Below are positions 36,779-46,203 of a stretch of DNA of 64,000 nucleotides, in pieces. Source of the DNA: Commensalibacter papalotli (GTDB lineage Bacteria > Pseudomonadota > Alphaproteobacteria > Acetobacterales > Acetobacteraceae); NCBI RefSeq assembly GCF_947179115.1, contig NZ_CAMXCI010000002.1, positions 124,001 through 188,000 on the forward strand, written 5' to 3'. Every line of letters begins with the position of its first letter. Position 1 is the stretch's first letter. Under the pieces are notes generated by a model. That model saw only the letters and a list, made by a program, of their open reading frames with translations. It had not been told where the DNA came from and searched no databases. Made by a program: the position numbers and the translations under genes.

Positions 36779-37654
36779 ATGATTAAAGTTAAAAAAGTTC
36801 TTGTTCCTATTCAAGGAACGCCTTTAACTGATGCGACTTTGGCTACGGCAAATTTACTATGTGAAGGATATGACGCGCATTTGGCAGTAATGCATATTCG
36901 CCCAGATAAAAAAGATATTATTCCTTTGACGGGTGAGGGACTATCTGGAACCATGATTGAAGAAGTGATGGCGATAGCAGAACATGAAGGTACAAAACGT
37001 TTAAGATTTGCGCGTAAAATGTTTGATGATTTCGTGGATCAAAATAATATCAAAGTGGTTGATGCAGAAGCAAGCCAAGTTGCAGAAAAAGGGAAGACAG
37101 CTAGTTTTAGAGCATTAGCAGGCAGAGAAACCGAAGTCGCGACTTATTGGTCTCGGTTATCTGATATTACAGTTGTTGCGCATCCAAGTTCAAATGAGCA
37201 TATTTCTTCTTCTGAAATGTTACATGCGCTTTTATTTGAAAGTGGTCGTCCTATTCTTATTGCGCCAAAAGAAAGACCAGCAAGTGTTGGTAAGCGTATC
37301 TGTATTGCATGGAATGGCAGTGTCGAAGCAGCAGCAGCGTTACATACAGCCTTAAGATGGATGAATTCTGCGGAAAAAGTTGCTATTTTATATAGTGATG
37401 ATTATCCAAAGCGTGGTCTGGATATTCAAGATGTTGCTGATTATCTTAAATTTTATGACGTTAATGTTGAGCTTTGTGTGATTAAAGGGGAAAGAAGCAC
37501 TGGTGAAAGTATGATTTCAAAATGTCATGAATTTGGTGCTGATATGCTTTGTATGGGTGCTTATTCTCATCCACGTTGGAAACAAATGATTTTGGGTGGG
37601 GTTACAAGCTATATGTTAGAAAATGCAAATTTGGCCGTATTAATGAATCGCTAA
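36779..37654 (+). CDS. Universal stress protein, tandem UspA domains
   Basis: 291-aa cytosolic protein with two Usp folds. The first starts at KKVLVPIQGTPLTDATL and the second at KRICIAWNGSVEAAAAL (about residue 172). The second ends with GAYSHPRWKQMILGGVTSYM, which matches the ATP-binding G-2x-G-9x-G(S/T) motif only loosely. Such tandem proteins are induced by stress or growth arrest and bind ATP; molecular role unknown. It is a single-gene transcript with its own terminator. Confidence 0.9.
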   Translation: MIKVKKVLVPIQGTPLTDATLATANLLCEGYDAHLAVMHIRPDKKDIIPLTGEGLSGTMIEEVMAIAEHEGTKRLRFARKMFDDFVDQNNIKVVDAEASQVAEKGKTASFRALAGRETEVATYWSRLSDITVVAHPSSNEHISSSEMLHALLFESGRPILIAPKERPASVGKRICIAWNGSVEAAAALHTALRWMNSAEKVAILYSDDYPKRGLDIQDVADYLKFYDVNVELCVIKGERSTGESMISKCHEFGADMLCMGAYSHPRWKQMILGGVTSYMLENANLAVLMNR

Positions 37655-37689
37655 ATTATAGAACAGCATACAGATTAATATTTTTTTGT

Positions 37690-37726
37690 AGTGAAGGATT
37701 TTAATAATCTTTCACTATATTTTTTG
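37690..37726 (+). terminator. Terminator after the universal stress gene
   Basis: Stem AGTGAAGGATT (37690-37700) / AATCTTTCACT (37706-37716) with one G-U pair and a 5-nt loop, followed by ATATTTTTT. Located 35 bp after the stop. Confidence 0.7.
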
Positions 37727-37826
37727 GTAGTATAAAAATACTCGTAAAATTATTTGTATATTATAAGAATAAGAGTATATAGTATAAGAAACGATTATTA
37801 CTATCTACTGATAAGGACATCAAATT

Positions 37827-38162
37827 GTGGTTACTATAAATAAAAATGCAAAAGAAGAATTAAAGTCGGTAATCACAGCAAATCGTTTTGCTGATGGGCG
37901 TGTTGTGTGGTTGACTGATCAAGGGTATTGGAGCGTTAAACTTGAAGAAGCACAAGTAACTTCTTCACAATCTGACCTTGAGTTCGCACAAGAACAAGCC
38001 AAGAAAGATGTGGCAGCACAATATATTATTGATCCTTATTCTGTAGAGTTAAATTCCAATAATATTCCACTTACAACACGAGAACAAGTTAGAGCCTTTG
38101 GGCCCAGCACTCATCCAGAATTTAACCCTCGTTCAATACAAGAAACAATACCAAATGAATAA
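37827..38162 (+). CDS. DUF2849 protein of the sulfite reductase cluster
   Basis: 111-aa cytosolic protein starting at GTG, with TAAGGA about 10 nt upstream. The conserved beginning (KSVITANRFADGRVVWL) and an AQYIIDPYSVEL segment match DUF2849, a small family found next to cysI in alphaproteobacteria. Function unknown; linkage suggests assembly of, or electron supply to, sulfite reductase. Its last codons overlap the cysI start, implying translational coupling. Confidence 0.8.
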   Translation: MVTINKNAKEELKSVITANRFADGRVVWLTDQGYWSVKLEEAQVTSSQSDLEFAQEQAKKDVAAQYIIDPYSVELNSNNIPLTTREQVRAFGPSTHPEFNPRSIQETIPNE

Positions 38163-39858
38163 TAATCCTATTTCTTCTAATCCGTCTTTGGCGGTTGGTC
38201 GGTATAATTACGATCAAGTTGACCATGATTTTTTAAAAGAACGTATTAACCAGTTTCGTTCGCAAATTGAACGCAGGTTAAGTGGCGAGTTATCAGAAGA
38301 TGAATTTAAACCATTACGGTTAATGAATGGTGTTTATTTGCAGCTTCATTCTTATATGTTACGTGTTGCGATCCCTTATGGGATTTTATCTTCGACAATG
38401 TTACGAGGGCTGGCTTACATTTCTCAATATTATGATCGTGGTTATGGACATTTTACAACCCGACAAAATATACAATTTCACTGGGTTAAACTCGAAGAAA
38501 TGCCAGATATTTTAACGCATCTGGCCTCTGTCGAAATGCATGCGTTGCAAACCAGTGGGAACTGTATTCGTAATATTACCAGTGATGAGTTCGCAGGTTT
38601 GGCAGAGGATGAAATCATTGATCCTCGAGTTTACGCAGAAATTATGCGTCAATGGTCAACGTTGCACCCAGAATTTACCTTCTTACCGCGCAAGTTTAAA
38701 ATAGCAATTAGTGGCTCGTCGAACGATCGTGTTGCAGCATGTTTTTATGATATCGGTATTTTAACACGGTTAAATGATGATCAAAAACCTGTTTTCGAGG
38801 TTTGGGTCGGGGGTGGTTTGGGGCGTATTCCTTATAAAGGGAAAATCATTCGTGATGATTTGCCTCCTGAACATTTAATTGCTTATATAGAGGCGATTAT
38901 TCGAGTATATAACCTTCATGGTTCTCGTAATAACCTTTATAAATCTCGGATTAAAATCCTGGTTGAAAACCTAGGGATTGATGCTTATCGAGAGCAAGTT
39001 GAAAAAGAATTTGCTACGATGGATTTGGATCAATATCGCTTATCCGATGATTTAGTTGTTCAAATCCAAGAGCGTTTTGGTCGTCCTAATCTGAAAAATC
39101 ATCCACAAGCTTCTGAAGTTTTAGAAGCGCATCGTGCTCAAGATAAAGAATTTGATCGTTGGGTAAAAAATAATACACATCCTCATTTTCATAATGATTA
39201 TATTGCTGCGGTAATTTCTTTGAAAGAAGTGGGAAAAACCCCTGGGGATGCATCAACTGAACAAATGCATGCTTTGGCTGACTTAGCAGATCAATATGCT
39301 TTTGGTGAAGTTCGCGTAACCCATTTACAAAACGTAGTATTGGGACATGTGCAAAAAGACAAGCTTTATGAGTTATGGCAAGGGTTGAAAAAACAGCAAC
39401 TTGCGACAGCGAATTTAGGGTTGATTACCGATATTGTGTGTTGTCCAGGCATGGATTATTGTGCGCTTGCGAATGCACGCTCTATTCCTGTGGCTAAGCA
39501 AATTGCAGCTTTGTTTGAAGATATAGAACTGCAAGAAAAAATTGGTCCTGTGAATATTGGGGTTGATGGATGTATTAACTCTTGTGCGCATCATCATATT
39601 ATGAATATTGGTGTTTTGGGCGTTGATAAAAAAGGTGAAGAATTTTATCAAATTAAACTTGGTGGATCTTCTTATAAAGAAGGGGCTGCGATTGGCTCTA
39701 TTCTAGGGGCTGCGGTAAAAGCAGAAGAAGCTGTAAAAGCTGTCGAAAAGCTGATTTATTTTTACCTTGAGCAACGTCAAGCTAATGAGCATTTTATTGA
39801 TACGTATCGCCGTCTGGGCACAGCACCATTTAAGGAGATTGTTTATGCCACTGCTTAG
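38155..39858 (+). CDS. cysI: Sulfite reductase hemoprotein (nitrite/sulfite reductase)
   Basis: Six-electron reduction of sulfite to sulfide for cysteine synthesis. 567 aa when started at ATG 38155, which overlaps the DUF2849 stop; longer in-frame starts upstream lie inside that gene. Two ferredoxin-like half domains are present (YLQLHSYMLRVAIPYGILS; GHFTTRQNIQFHWV). The siroheme/4Fe-4S ligands are intact: C-C-P-G-M-D-Y-C and G-C-I-N-S-C, i.e. CX5C...CX3C. No flavoprotein CysJ is nearby, so the electron donor may be ferredoxin or unknown. The next gene (DUF934) starts within its last codons. Confidence 0.92.
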   Translation: MNNNPISSNPSLAVGRYNYDQVDHDFLKERINQFRSQIERRLSGELSEDEFKPLRLMNGVYLQLHSYMLRVAIPYGILSSTMLRGLAYISQYYDRGYGHFTTRQNIQFHWVKLEEMPDILTHLASVEMHALQTSGNCIRNITSDEFAGLAEDEIIDPRVYAEIMRQWSTLHPEFTFLPRKFKIAISGSSNDRVAACFYDIGILTRLNDDQKPVFEVWVGGGLGRIPYKGKIIRDDLPPEHLIAYIEAIIRVYNLHGSRNNLYKSRIKILVENLGIDAYREQVEKEFATMDLDQYRLSDDLVVQIQERFGRPNLKNHPQASEVLEAHRAQDKEFDRWVKNNTHPHFHNDYIAAVISLKEVGKTPGDASTEQMHALADLADQYAFGEVRVTHLQNVVLGHVQKDKLYELWQGLKKQQLATANLGLITDIVCCPGMDYCALANARSIPVAKQIAALFEDIELQEKIGPVNIGVDGCINSCAHHHIMNIGVLGVDKKGEEFYQIKLGGSSYKEGAAIGSILGAAVKAEEAVKAVEKLIYFYLEQRQANEHFIDTYRRLGTAPFKEIVYATA

Positions 39859-40333
39859 AAATGGAGAAATTATGCCTGATTCTTGGAAGATGCTAGAGGG
39901 GGATATTCCTTCTCCTTTGCCTCAAGGATCAATTATTGTGCCTTTCGCATATTTAACTGAAATTGACGTCAACACTATCAGCCAACCATTAGGGGTTATT
40001 TTCCCCTGTGATCAGGATGTGGATACGTTAAAACCCTATATTGATCGATTGGAAGTTATCGTTTTGAACTTTCCTGTTTTCAAGGATGGCAGAGCTTTTT
40101 CTCAAGCCAGAAAAATCCGTGAGCAATTAAAATTTATGGGAGAGATCAGAGCAACAGGTAAAATAATTTCTGATCAGTATCAGTTTTTAATCCGTACAGG
40201 ATTTACCACAGTTGCTTTGCCTGAAACAGCAAATGTGCAAAGCTGGCAAAAGGCAATGCATGATTTTAAAGAGGCGTATCAGCCCTCTGTTTTAAAAGAA
40301 AAACGACTTTCTGGATTACGTTGGAAAGTTTAA
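39845..40333 (+). CDS. DUF934 protein of the sulfite reductase cluster
   Basis: 162-aa cytosolic protein; ATG at 39845 chosen because TAAGGAG lies 8-12 nt upstream and because it overlaps the cysI stop. The conserved PLGVIFPCDQDVDTLKPYI and FKDGRAFSQARKIREQL segments mark DUF934, regularly found behind cysI in alphaproteobacteria and often annotated as an oxidoreductase subunit. Biochemical role unknown. Here it is the last gene before a strong terminator; the usual following cysH is absent. Confidence 0.85.
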   Translation: MPLLRNGEIMPDSWKMLEGDIPSPLPQGSIIVPFAYLTEIDVNTISQPLGVIFPCDQDVDTLKPYIDRLEVIVLNFPVFKDGRAFSQARKIREQLKFMGEIRATGKIISDQYQFLIRTGFTTVALPETANVQSWQKAMHDFKEAYQPSVLKEKRLSGLRWKV

Positions 40334-40344
40334 TTACGATTACA

Positions 40345-40376
40345 AGCGATATAGTAAAAGCTATATCGCTTTTTTT
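40345..40376 (+). terminator. Strong rho-independent terminator after the cysI cluster
   Basis: Perfect 10-bp stem AGCGATATAG (40345-40354) / CTATATCGCT (40361-40370), 6-nt loop, then six T. It lies 12 bp after the DUF934 stop. Confidence 0.92.
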
Positions 40377-40535
40377 ATATGAGAGTGATCTTTCTGAGAT
40401 ACACATCTAAGAAGCTTTTTAGAAATTTCTTTCCTTTATTAATAAAAAATCATTTAAAATATTTTTTAAATTGCATTATTTTTATAATTTAATTAGCATT
40501 TTAAGAAGATTTTGAAACTATATAAAGGATTGCTA

Positions 40536-41894
40536 ATGTTGTCCTCAAATTCGTCTCTTAAACAAACATTAAGTGGTTTTCATCTGTGGGGAATTGCTGT
40601 TGGATTAGTAATTTCAGGGTCTTTTTTTGGATGGAGCTATGGTTGGGCCTCTGCTGGGACATTAGGTTTTTTAATAGTTGTCCTTTTAATTGCATTAATG
40701 TATTGCTGCTTTATTTTCAGCTTAACAGAACTTAGTACAGCTATTCCACATGCTGGTGGTCCTTTTGCTTATGCTTTAAGGGCTTTTGGACCCACAATTG
40801 GTTTTTTTGCGGGATTTGCCACATTAATTGAATTTGTCTTTGCGCCCCCTGCGATTGCTATGGCAATTGGGGCTTATATCAATGTTCAATTTCCTTTTAT
40901 TAATACAAAATTAATTGCTTGTACGGCATTTTTGCTCTTTATGGGGTTGAATATTATTGGTGTGCATATTGCAGCAACCTTTGAATTAGTTGTGACATTA
41001 CTCGCTATTTTCGCGCTGATTCTTTTTATGGTAATCGTTGCACCCACTTTTTCGTGGGAACATTTTGCCAATAACGGATGGGGTGGACAAAATCAATTTC
41101 ATTTCTCTACGATTGAAGGAATGCTGGCTGCAACCCCTTTTGCAATTTGGTTTTTCCTTGCCATTGAGGGGGCATCTATGGCAGCAGAAGAAGCCAAAGA
41201 CCCACAACGCACAATTCCAAAAGCACTAGGCGCTGGCATTATTACGGTTACTATACTTGCTTTATTCATTATGTTGTTTGCAGGCGGTGCAAAAGGCGAC
41301 TGGCGTTTATTAGCCAATATTAATGATCCCCTGCCACAAGCAATGAAAGCTGTTGTTGGTGGGAAAAGTATATGGTTAACTATGTTGGTTTGGTTGGGGC
41401 TTTTTGGATTGATTGCCTCTTTGCACGGGATTATTATGGGTTATTCTCGACAAATCTTTTCTTTGGCAAGAGAGGGTTATTTACCTTCATGTTTAGCAAA
41501 AGTAAATAAATACACCCATACGCCTTATCTTGCTATTCTTGCAGGAGGATTTGTTGGTATTGGCGCAATTTTCTCAGACTCGCTTATTATCATTGCCAAT
41601 CAACCCTTAACAGCAAGTATCATGACCGTAGCTGCATTTGGTGCTTTGTTGATGTATATTATTTCAATGGCATCTTTATTTAAATTACGCCGCAGTGAAC
41701 CAAACCTCCATCGACCTTTTAAAGCACTCTTATACCCTTTTGCACCATTCTTTGCGATGGTAATGTCTATGTTATGCTTGATTACAATGGCGCTCTATAA
41801 TCTTGAGCTGGCAGGATGTTTTATTGGATTTATGGGCATAGGATATCTTTATTTTTTAGCTACTCAATCATCCAGAAATAAACTAAATCAATAA
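40536..41894 (+). CDS. eat: Ethanolamine permease (APC superfamily)
   Basis: 452-aa cytoplasmic membrane protein with about 12 hydrophobic segments. The ATG at 40536 is preferred to an in-frame TTG at 40512 because AAAGGA sits 8 nt upstream. The N-terminal block GIAVGLVISGSFFGWSYGW and the IPHAGGPFAYALRAFGPTIG segment match the Eat ethanolamine-permease branch of amino-acid transporters. It lies 37 bp before eutB, making an import-and-cleave operon for ethanolamine from host or bacterial phospholipids. Confidence 0.88.
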   Translation: MLSSNSSLKQTLSGFHLWGIAVGLVISGSFFGWSYGWASAGTLGFLIVVLLIALMYCCFIFSLTELSTAIPHAGGPFAYALRAFGPTIGFFAGFATLIEFVFAPPAIAMAIGAYINVQFPFINTKLIACTAFLLFMGLNIIGVHIAATFELVVTLLAIFALILFMVIVAPTFSWEHFANNGWGGQNQFHFSTIEGMLAATPFAIWFFLAIEGASMAAEEAKDPQRTIPKALGAGIITVTILALFIMLFAGGAKGDWRLLANINDPLPQAMKAVVGGKSIWLTMLVWLGLFGLIASLHGIIMGYSRQIFSLAREGYLPSCLAKVNKYTHTPYLAILAGGFVGIGAIFSDSLIIIANQPLTASIMTVAAFGALLMYIISMASLFKLRRSEPNLHRPFKALLYPFAPFFAMVMSMLCLITMALYNLELAGCFIGFMGIGYLYFLATQSSRNKLNQ

Positions 41895-41931
41895 AATCCA
41901 ACACATACTTAGCAACATTCAGCAGGTAAAG

Positions 41932-43317
41932 ATGATGTATAAAACAATTTTAGCCAATCAAACTTGGGTTTTTGAAGATTTAAAAACAGTCATGGCAAAA
42001 GCCTCTCCCCTACGATCAGGTGATGTGTTGGCTGGTGTTGCTGCAAGTTGCGATGAAGAGCGTGCTGCTGCAAAAATGGCGCTGGCTGATATTCCGTTAA
42101 AAACTTTTCTAGAGGATCAGTTAATCCCTTATGAACAAGATGAAGTCACACGTCTTATCGTGGATAGTCATGACAAAGATAAATTTCAGCCTATAAGTCA
42201 TTTAACGGTTGGTGATTTTCGTGATTGGATCTTAGATGATACAACCACACCAGAAATGATTACTTCTGCAAGTCTTGCGATTACACCTGAAATGGCAGCA
42301 GCGGTCAGTAAATTAATGCGCAATCAAGATCTTATTATTGCAGCAAAAAAATGCCATGTGGTAACAAAATTTCGTAATACTATAGGGTTGCCAGGACATC
42401 TGAGCACTCGATTACAACCCAATAGTCCGACTGATAATTTACAAGAAATTGCTGCTGGCATGTTAGATGGATTACTTTATGGCAGTGGTGATGCTGTCAT
42501 TGGAATTAATCCTGCAAGTGATAGCTTACCGATATTAGGAAAAATTAATCAAATGTTGGATGAGGTCATTCAACGCTTTGAAATTCCTACACAAACATGC
42601 GTACTAACTCATGTTACAAATACAATACAACTTATAGAAAAAAATATTCCTGTCGATCTCGTTTTCCAATCAATTGCAGGAACAGAAAAAGCCAATACCA
42701 GCTTTGGAATTAATCTTAATATCTTGCAAGAATCTTACGAAGCTGCTCTTTCTTTAAAGAGAGGCACCGTTGGAAACAATGTAATGTATTTTGAAACAGG
42801 CCAAGGCAGCTGTTTATCCGCTGATGCACATCATGGGGTTGACCAACAAACATGTGAAGTCAGAGCTTATGCTGTAGCAAGACATTATCACCCTTTATTA
42901 GTGAATACAGTTGTTGGATTTATTGGTCCGGAATATTTATATGATGGTAAACAGATTATCAGAGCAGGTTTAGAGGATCATTTCTGTGGAAAATTGTTAG
43001 GTTTACCTTTGGGATGTGATATTTGCTATACAAATCATGCTCAAACAGATCAAGATGATATGGATACATTGCTCACTTTATTAGGGGCTGCCAGTATCCC
43101 CTTCATTATCAGTGTTCCTGGCGCCGACGATATTATGTTAAATTATCAAAGTACCTCTTTTCATGATGCCTTATATCTTCGTCGTTTACTAAACCTTAAA
43201 CATGCGCCTGAATTCGGCAAATGGTTAGAAAAAATGCATATCACCGATAAAATGGGGCAATTACAAGCGACTAACTCTAATCACCCTTTACTAGCAGCTT
43301 TACCTACAGGAGAATAA
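41932..43317 (+). CDS. eutB: Ethanolamine ammonia-lyase large subunit
   Basis: Catalytic barrel subunit of the adenosylcobalamin-dependent enzyme that converts ethanolamine to acetaldehyde and ammonia. 461 aa with family blocks RSGDVLAGVAASCDEERAAA, GDAVIGINPASDS, YFETGQGSCLSADAHHG and GLPLGCDICYTNHAQTDQ. Normal length. ATG at 41932 or the next codon at 41935. Two nt separate it from eutC. No EutA reactivase, aldehyde dehydrogenase or microcompartment shell gene is in the window. Confidence 0.96.
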   Translation: MMYKTILANQTWVFEDLKTVMAKASPLRSGDVLAGVAASCDEERAAAKMALADIPLKTFLEDQLIPYEQDEVTRLIVDSHDKDKFQPISHLTVGDFRDWILDDTTTPEMITSASLAITPEMAAAVSKLMRNQDLIIAAKKCHVVTKFRNTIGLPGHLSTRLQPNSPTDNLQEIAAGMLDGLLYGSGDAVIGINPASDSLPILGKINQMLDEVIQRFEIPTQTCVLTHVTNTIQLIEKNIPVDLVFQSIAGTEKANTSFGINLNILQESYEAALSLKRGTVGNNVMYFETGQGSCLSADAHHGVDQQTCEVRAYAVARHYHPLLVNTVVGFIGPEYLYDGKQIIRAGLEDHFCGKLLGLPLGCDICYTNHAQTDQDDMDTLLTLLGAASIPFIISVPGADDIMLNYQSTSFHDALYLRRLLNLKHAPEFGKWLEKMHITDKMGQLQATNSNHPLLAALPTGE

Positions 43318-43319
43318 AC

Positions 43320-44093
43320 ATGACACTTCCTGATAATTGGTTATTTTTAAAACAATTTACCAAAGCTCGAATTGCATTGGGACGTCATGGGGTCAGTTTA
43401 CCAACCAAGGAAATTTTAAATTTCTCTCTCTCTCATGCACAGGCAAGAGATGCTGTTCATCAGCCTTTTAATAGCGATAAGATCCAAGGCGAATTACATG
43501 CAATGGGTTTATCCACACTTACGGTTCATAGTTGTGTAAAAGATCAAGAGGAATATTTACGACGTCCCGATTTAGGACGAAAATTAAACCAAGAAAGTAT
43601 TAAAAATCTACAAGAGGCGTATCAAAAACCATTTGATTTAATCATTATCATCGGAGATGGTTTATCTTCCTATGCCGTTGACCGTCAGGCTGTGGGCGTT
43701 ATTCGTGCATTACTACCTTATTTAGAGAAATTAAATATCCAGTTAGGGCCAATTATTCTTGCCCATCAGGCTAGAGTGGCTCTTGGCGATCAAATAGGTA
43801 GTATCTTACATGCAAAATCAATTGCTATGCTTATTGGTGAACGCCCTGGATTATCCTCGGCGGATAGTCTTGGTATTTATATGACGTGGCAGCCAGACAA
43901 TACACGCAATGACGCAGACCGTAATTGCATTTCAAATGTTCGCCCAGAGGGGTTAAAACATGATCTTGCTGCATTTAAACTTGCATGGTTATTAGAGCAA
44001 AGTTTTATCAAGCAAATAAGTGGCGTTCGTTTAAAAGATGAAAGCGATAATACTGCTTTATCCGATACAATTAAACCTCTTTATATTAGCTGA
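43320..44093 (+). CDS. eutC: Ethanolamine ammonia-lyase small subunit
   Basis: 257-aa small subunit forming part of the cobalamin-binding site with EutB. Seen are TKARIALGRHGVSLPTKEIL (N-terminal), DGLSSYAVDRQAVG and GERPGLSSADSLGIYMTW followed by RNCISNVRPEGL, all conserved. It is about 40 residues shorter than the E. coli protein at the N-terminus, as in many EutC outside enterobacteria. Last gene of the eat-eutB-eutC operon; no clear terminator follows. Confidence 0.95.
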   Translation: MTLPDNWLFLKQFTKARIALGRHGVSLPTKEILNFSLSHAQARDAVHQPFNSDKIQGELHAMGLSTLTVHSCVKDQEEYLRRPDLGRKLNQESIKNLQEAYQKPFDLIIIIGDGLSSYAVDRQAVGVIRALLPYLEKLNIQLGPIILAHQARVALGDQIGSILHAKSIAMLIGERPGLSSADSLGIYMTWQPDNTRNDADRNCISNVRPEGLKHDLAAFKLAWLLEQSFIKQISGVRLKDESDNTALSDTIKPLYIS

Positions 44094-44224
44094 ATAAAGC
44101 TGTTTATGAAACAATATTAAATGACTATATATCTTTTGAAATCTTCAGAATATAAATTCATTCTTTTATTAATTATAATAATTATTTATAGTTAATTTAA
44201 TTTTTATTATAACGATGCAAATTT

Positions 44225-44905
44225 ATGATCGCCTTTTTTTTTAAACAGAATTTTATTCACAACAGTTTAGTTAGTATTTTACGTGCTTATTTAAAATTTG
44301 CTTTGAAAACGACACGATGGCAGTTTGATATAGCATCAGAGGCTTATCCTCTATTAACTTGTCAACAAGGTGAGCCTGCTTTGGTGGTATTATGGCATGA
44401 ATATTTAACATTGGGTTCTCGTTTATGGTGGTGGGGATTATCCCAAAATCCCGATTTACAATTTTATGTCTTAATCAGTCGTAATCGTGAAGGGCGTTTA
44501 ATATCACAACTGATTAATCCTTGGCGTATTCAAACAGTGCAAGGATCATCTAATAAGCGCGGTCAAGATAAAGGGGGTGCAGCTGCATTTAGAGAGTTAT
44601 TAAAACATACTAGAGCAGGCCATGTTATAGCTATCACTCCCGATGGTCCAAGAGGCCCTAGGCATCAATGCCATGAAGGTGTTTTAAAACTGGCTTTACT
44701 ATCAAAAAGAAAAATTGTTCCTATGGGTGCATACTGTCATTCTATTCGATTAAATACATGGGATAAACTGGTTATTCCGTTGCCTTTTGGTAAGGGTAAA
44801 ATAGTTTGTGGGGAACCTATTGCTGTAACTAAAGATAATTATGATGATTTTGGAAAAAAAATAGTGTCTATGATCGATGATGTTACTCGTAAAGCGCAAG
44901 AATAA
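44225..44905 (+). CDS. DUF374 lysophospholipid-acyltransferase-like protein
   Basis: 226-aa protein of the DUF374 family, distant from LpxL/PlsC acyltransferases. VVLWHEYLTLG holds the H-based motif and ITPDGPRGPRH (about residues 137-147) is the characteristic second block. A hydrophobic N-terminus suggests membrane association. It overlaps the waaA start (TAATG), and this order DUF374-waaA-lpxK is common in alphaproteobacteria, pointing to lipid A or lipoprotein acylation. Exact acyl acceptor unknown. Confidence 0.85.
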   Translation: MIAFFFKQNFIHNSLVSILRAYLKFALKTTRWQFDIASEAYPLLTCQQGEPALVVLWHEYLTLGSRLWWWGLSQNPDLQFYVLISRNREGRLISQLINPWRIQTVQGSSNKRGQDKGGAAAFRELLKHTRAGHVIAITPDGPRGPRHQCHEGVLKLALLSKRKIVPMGAYCHSIRLNTWDKLVIPLPFGKGKIVCGEPIAVTKDNYDDFGKKIVSMIDDVTRKAQE

Positions 44906-46203
44906 TGTCATTATATTTTAAAAAACGATCTCTTCTTTTACTTTTTTGGAAAATAACTGCAACCTTATTATCTCCGTTACTACCTTTATATTTACGCCAC
45001 CGTTGTAAAAAAGGAAAAGAAATTAAAGAGCGCTTGTCAGAGCGTATGGGGATTGCTTCTTTGCCGCGCAAGCCTGAAAATATAATCCATTTTCATGCGG
45101 CCAGCGTAGGGGAAATTATTTCTTTATTTCCGATTATCACAGCAATTTATCATATTGATCATCATCAGAATTTTTTGATTACTACAGGCACATTAACCTC
45201 TTATCGTATTGTCCAAAAATATTGCGAAGAACATCCAGAGTTTGGAGCTTATATTCAACATCAATTTGTTCCTTTGGATGTTCCTTATTGGACAGAACGT
45301 TTTGTTATTTATTGGCGACCATCTTTGAGTGTGATTGTGGAAAGCGAGTTATGGCCTAATTTTATTGATGCTTTGTATAAACATCATATACCTGTGGTCT
45401 TATTAAATGCACGTTTGTCAGATCGTTCTTTCAAACTATGGTATCGTTTTGGCAAGACGGCTTATGCATTACTCTCAAAATTTAAGTGGATTGCTGCACG
45501 CTCACGGCAAGATCAATTAAATTTTAAAAAATTAGGTGTAGAAGCAGATTTTTTAGGGGACATTAAACAAATTGCTCCAGAGTTAGCTTTTGATCGAACA
45601 GAGCTTGAACAACTCAAAGTGCATTTTCATAATAAATCATTGTGGTTGGCAGCGTCTACCCACCAAAATGAAGAGGTTTTGATTGTTAAAGCACATCATC
45701 AATTACAAAAGAAATATCCTAATTTAATAACAATTATTGTGCCGCGCCATCCAGAACGAGCTAAAGAAATCATAGAGCAAATAGGACCGATGCCTAGGCG
45801 CAGTTTGAACCAATTTCCAGATGCGCAAGGCCTATGGTTATGTGATACGTTAGGAGAATTGGGGTTATTTTATCGATTATGCGATATTGTTTTTATAGGC
45901 AATAGTTTTGATGTAACGCCTAAAGGTGGTGGGCATAACCCTTATGAACCAGCCAAATTAAATTGTGTCATTGCTTCGGGCAATAAGATTCATAACTTTG
46001 TTCAGGCTTATCAATTTTTGGATCAAGCAGTTACGATTATTTCTGATTTAAATTCTTTAGTGGCTTGGGTAGATGATATGCTTTGTAATTCAGATAAACG
46101 TAATGCATATGCTGTAAAATCATTATCTTTGATGGGGCAACAAAATGAACAGGCTCAACAAATTGCATTGAGATTATATAATTTAAAGAAGGATGCATCA
46201 TGA
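44905..46203 (+). CDS. waaA: Kdo transferase (3-deoxy-D-manno-octulosonic acid transferase)
   Basis: Inner-membrane GT30 enzyme adding Kdo from CMP-Kdo to lipid IVA. 432 aa, N-terminal membrane anchor, then the catalytic loop FHAASVGEIISLFP with the conserved Glu (about residue 69), TGTLTSYRI, WPNFIDAL with VLLNARLSDRSF, and the C-terminal GGHNPYEPA that binds the nucleotide. Translationally coupled on both sides: 1-nt overlap with DUF374 and 4-nt overlap with lpxK. Confidence 0.95.
   Translation: MSLYFKKRSLLLLFWKITATLLSPLLPLYLRHRCKKGKEIKERLSERMGIASLPRKPENIIHFHAASVGEIISLFPIITAIYHIDHHQNFLITTGTLTSYRIVQKYCEEHPEFGAYIQHQFVPLDVPYWTERFVIYWRPSLSVIVESELWPNFIDALYKHHIPVVLLNARLSDRSFKLWYRFGKTAYALLSKFKWIAARSRQDQLNFKKLGVEADFLGDIKQIAPELAFDRTELEQLKVHFHNKSLWLAASTHQNEEVLIVKAHHQLQKKYPNLITIIVPRHPERAKEIIEQIGPMPRRSLNQFPDAQGLWLCDTLGELGLFYRLCDIVFIGNSFDVTPKGGGHNPYEPAKLNCVIASGNKIHNFVQAYQFLDQAVTIISDLNSLVAWVDDMLCNSDKRNAYAVKSLSLMGQQNEQAQQIALRLYNLKKDAS

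Noticed and set aside
40341..40376. AT-rich inverted repeat as a mobile-element end
   Set aside because: It is a standard intrinsic terminator (GC-bearing stem plus T-run); no transposase or target duplication nearby.
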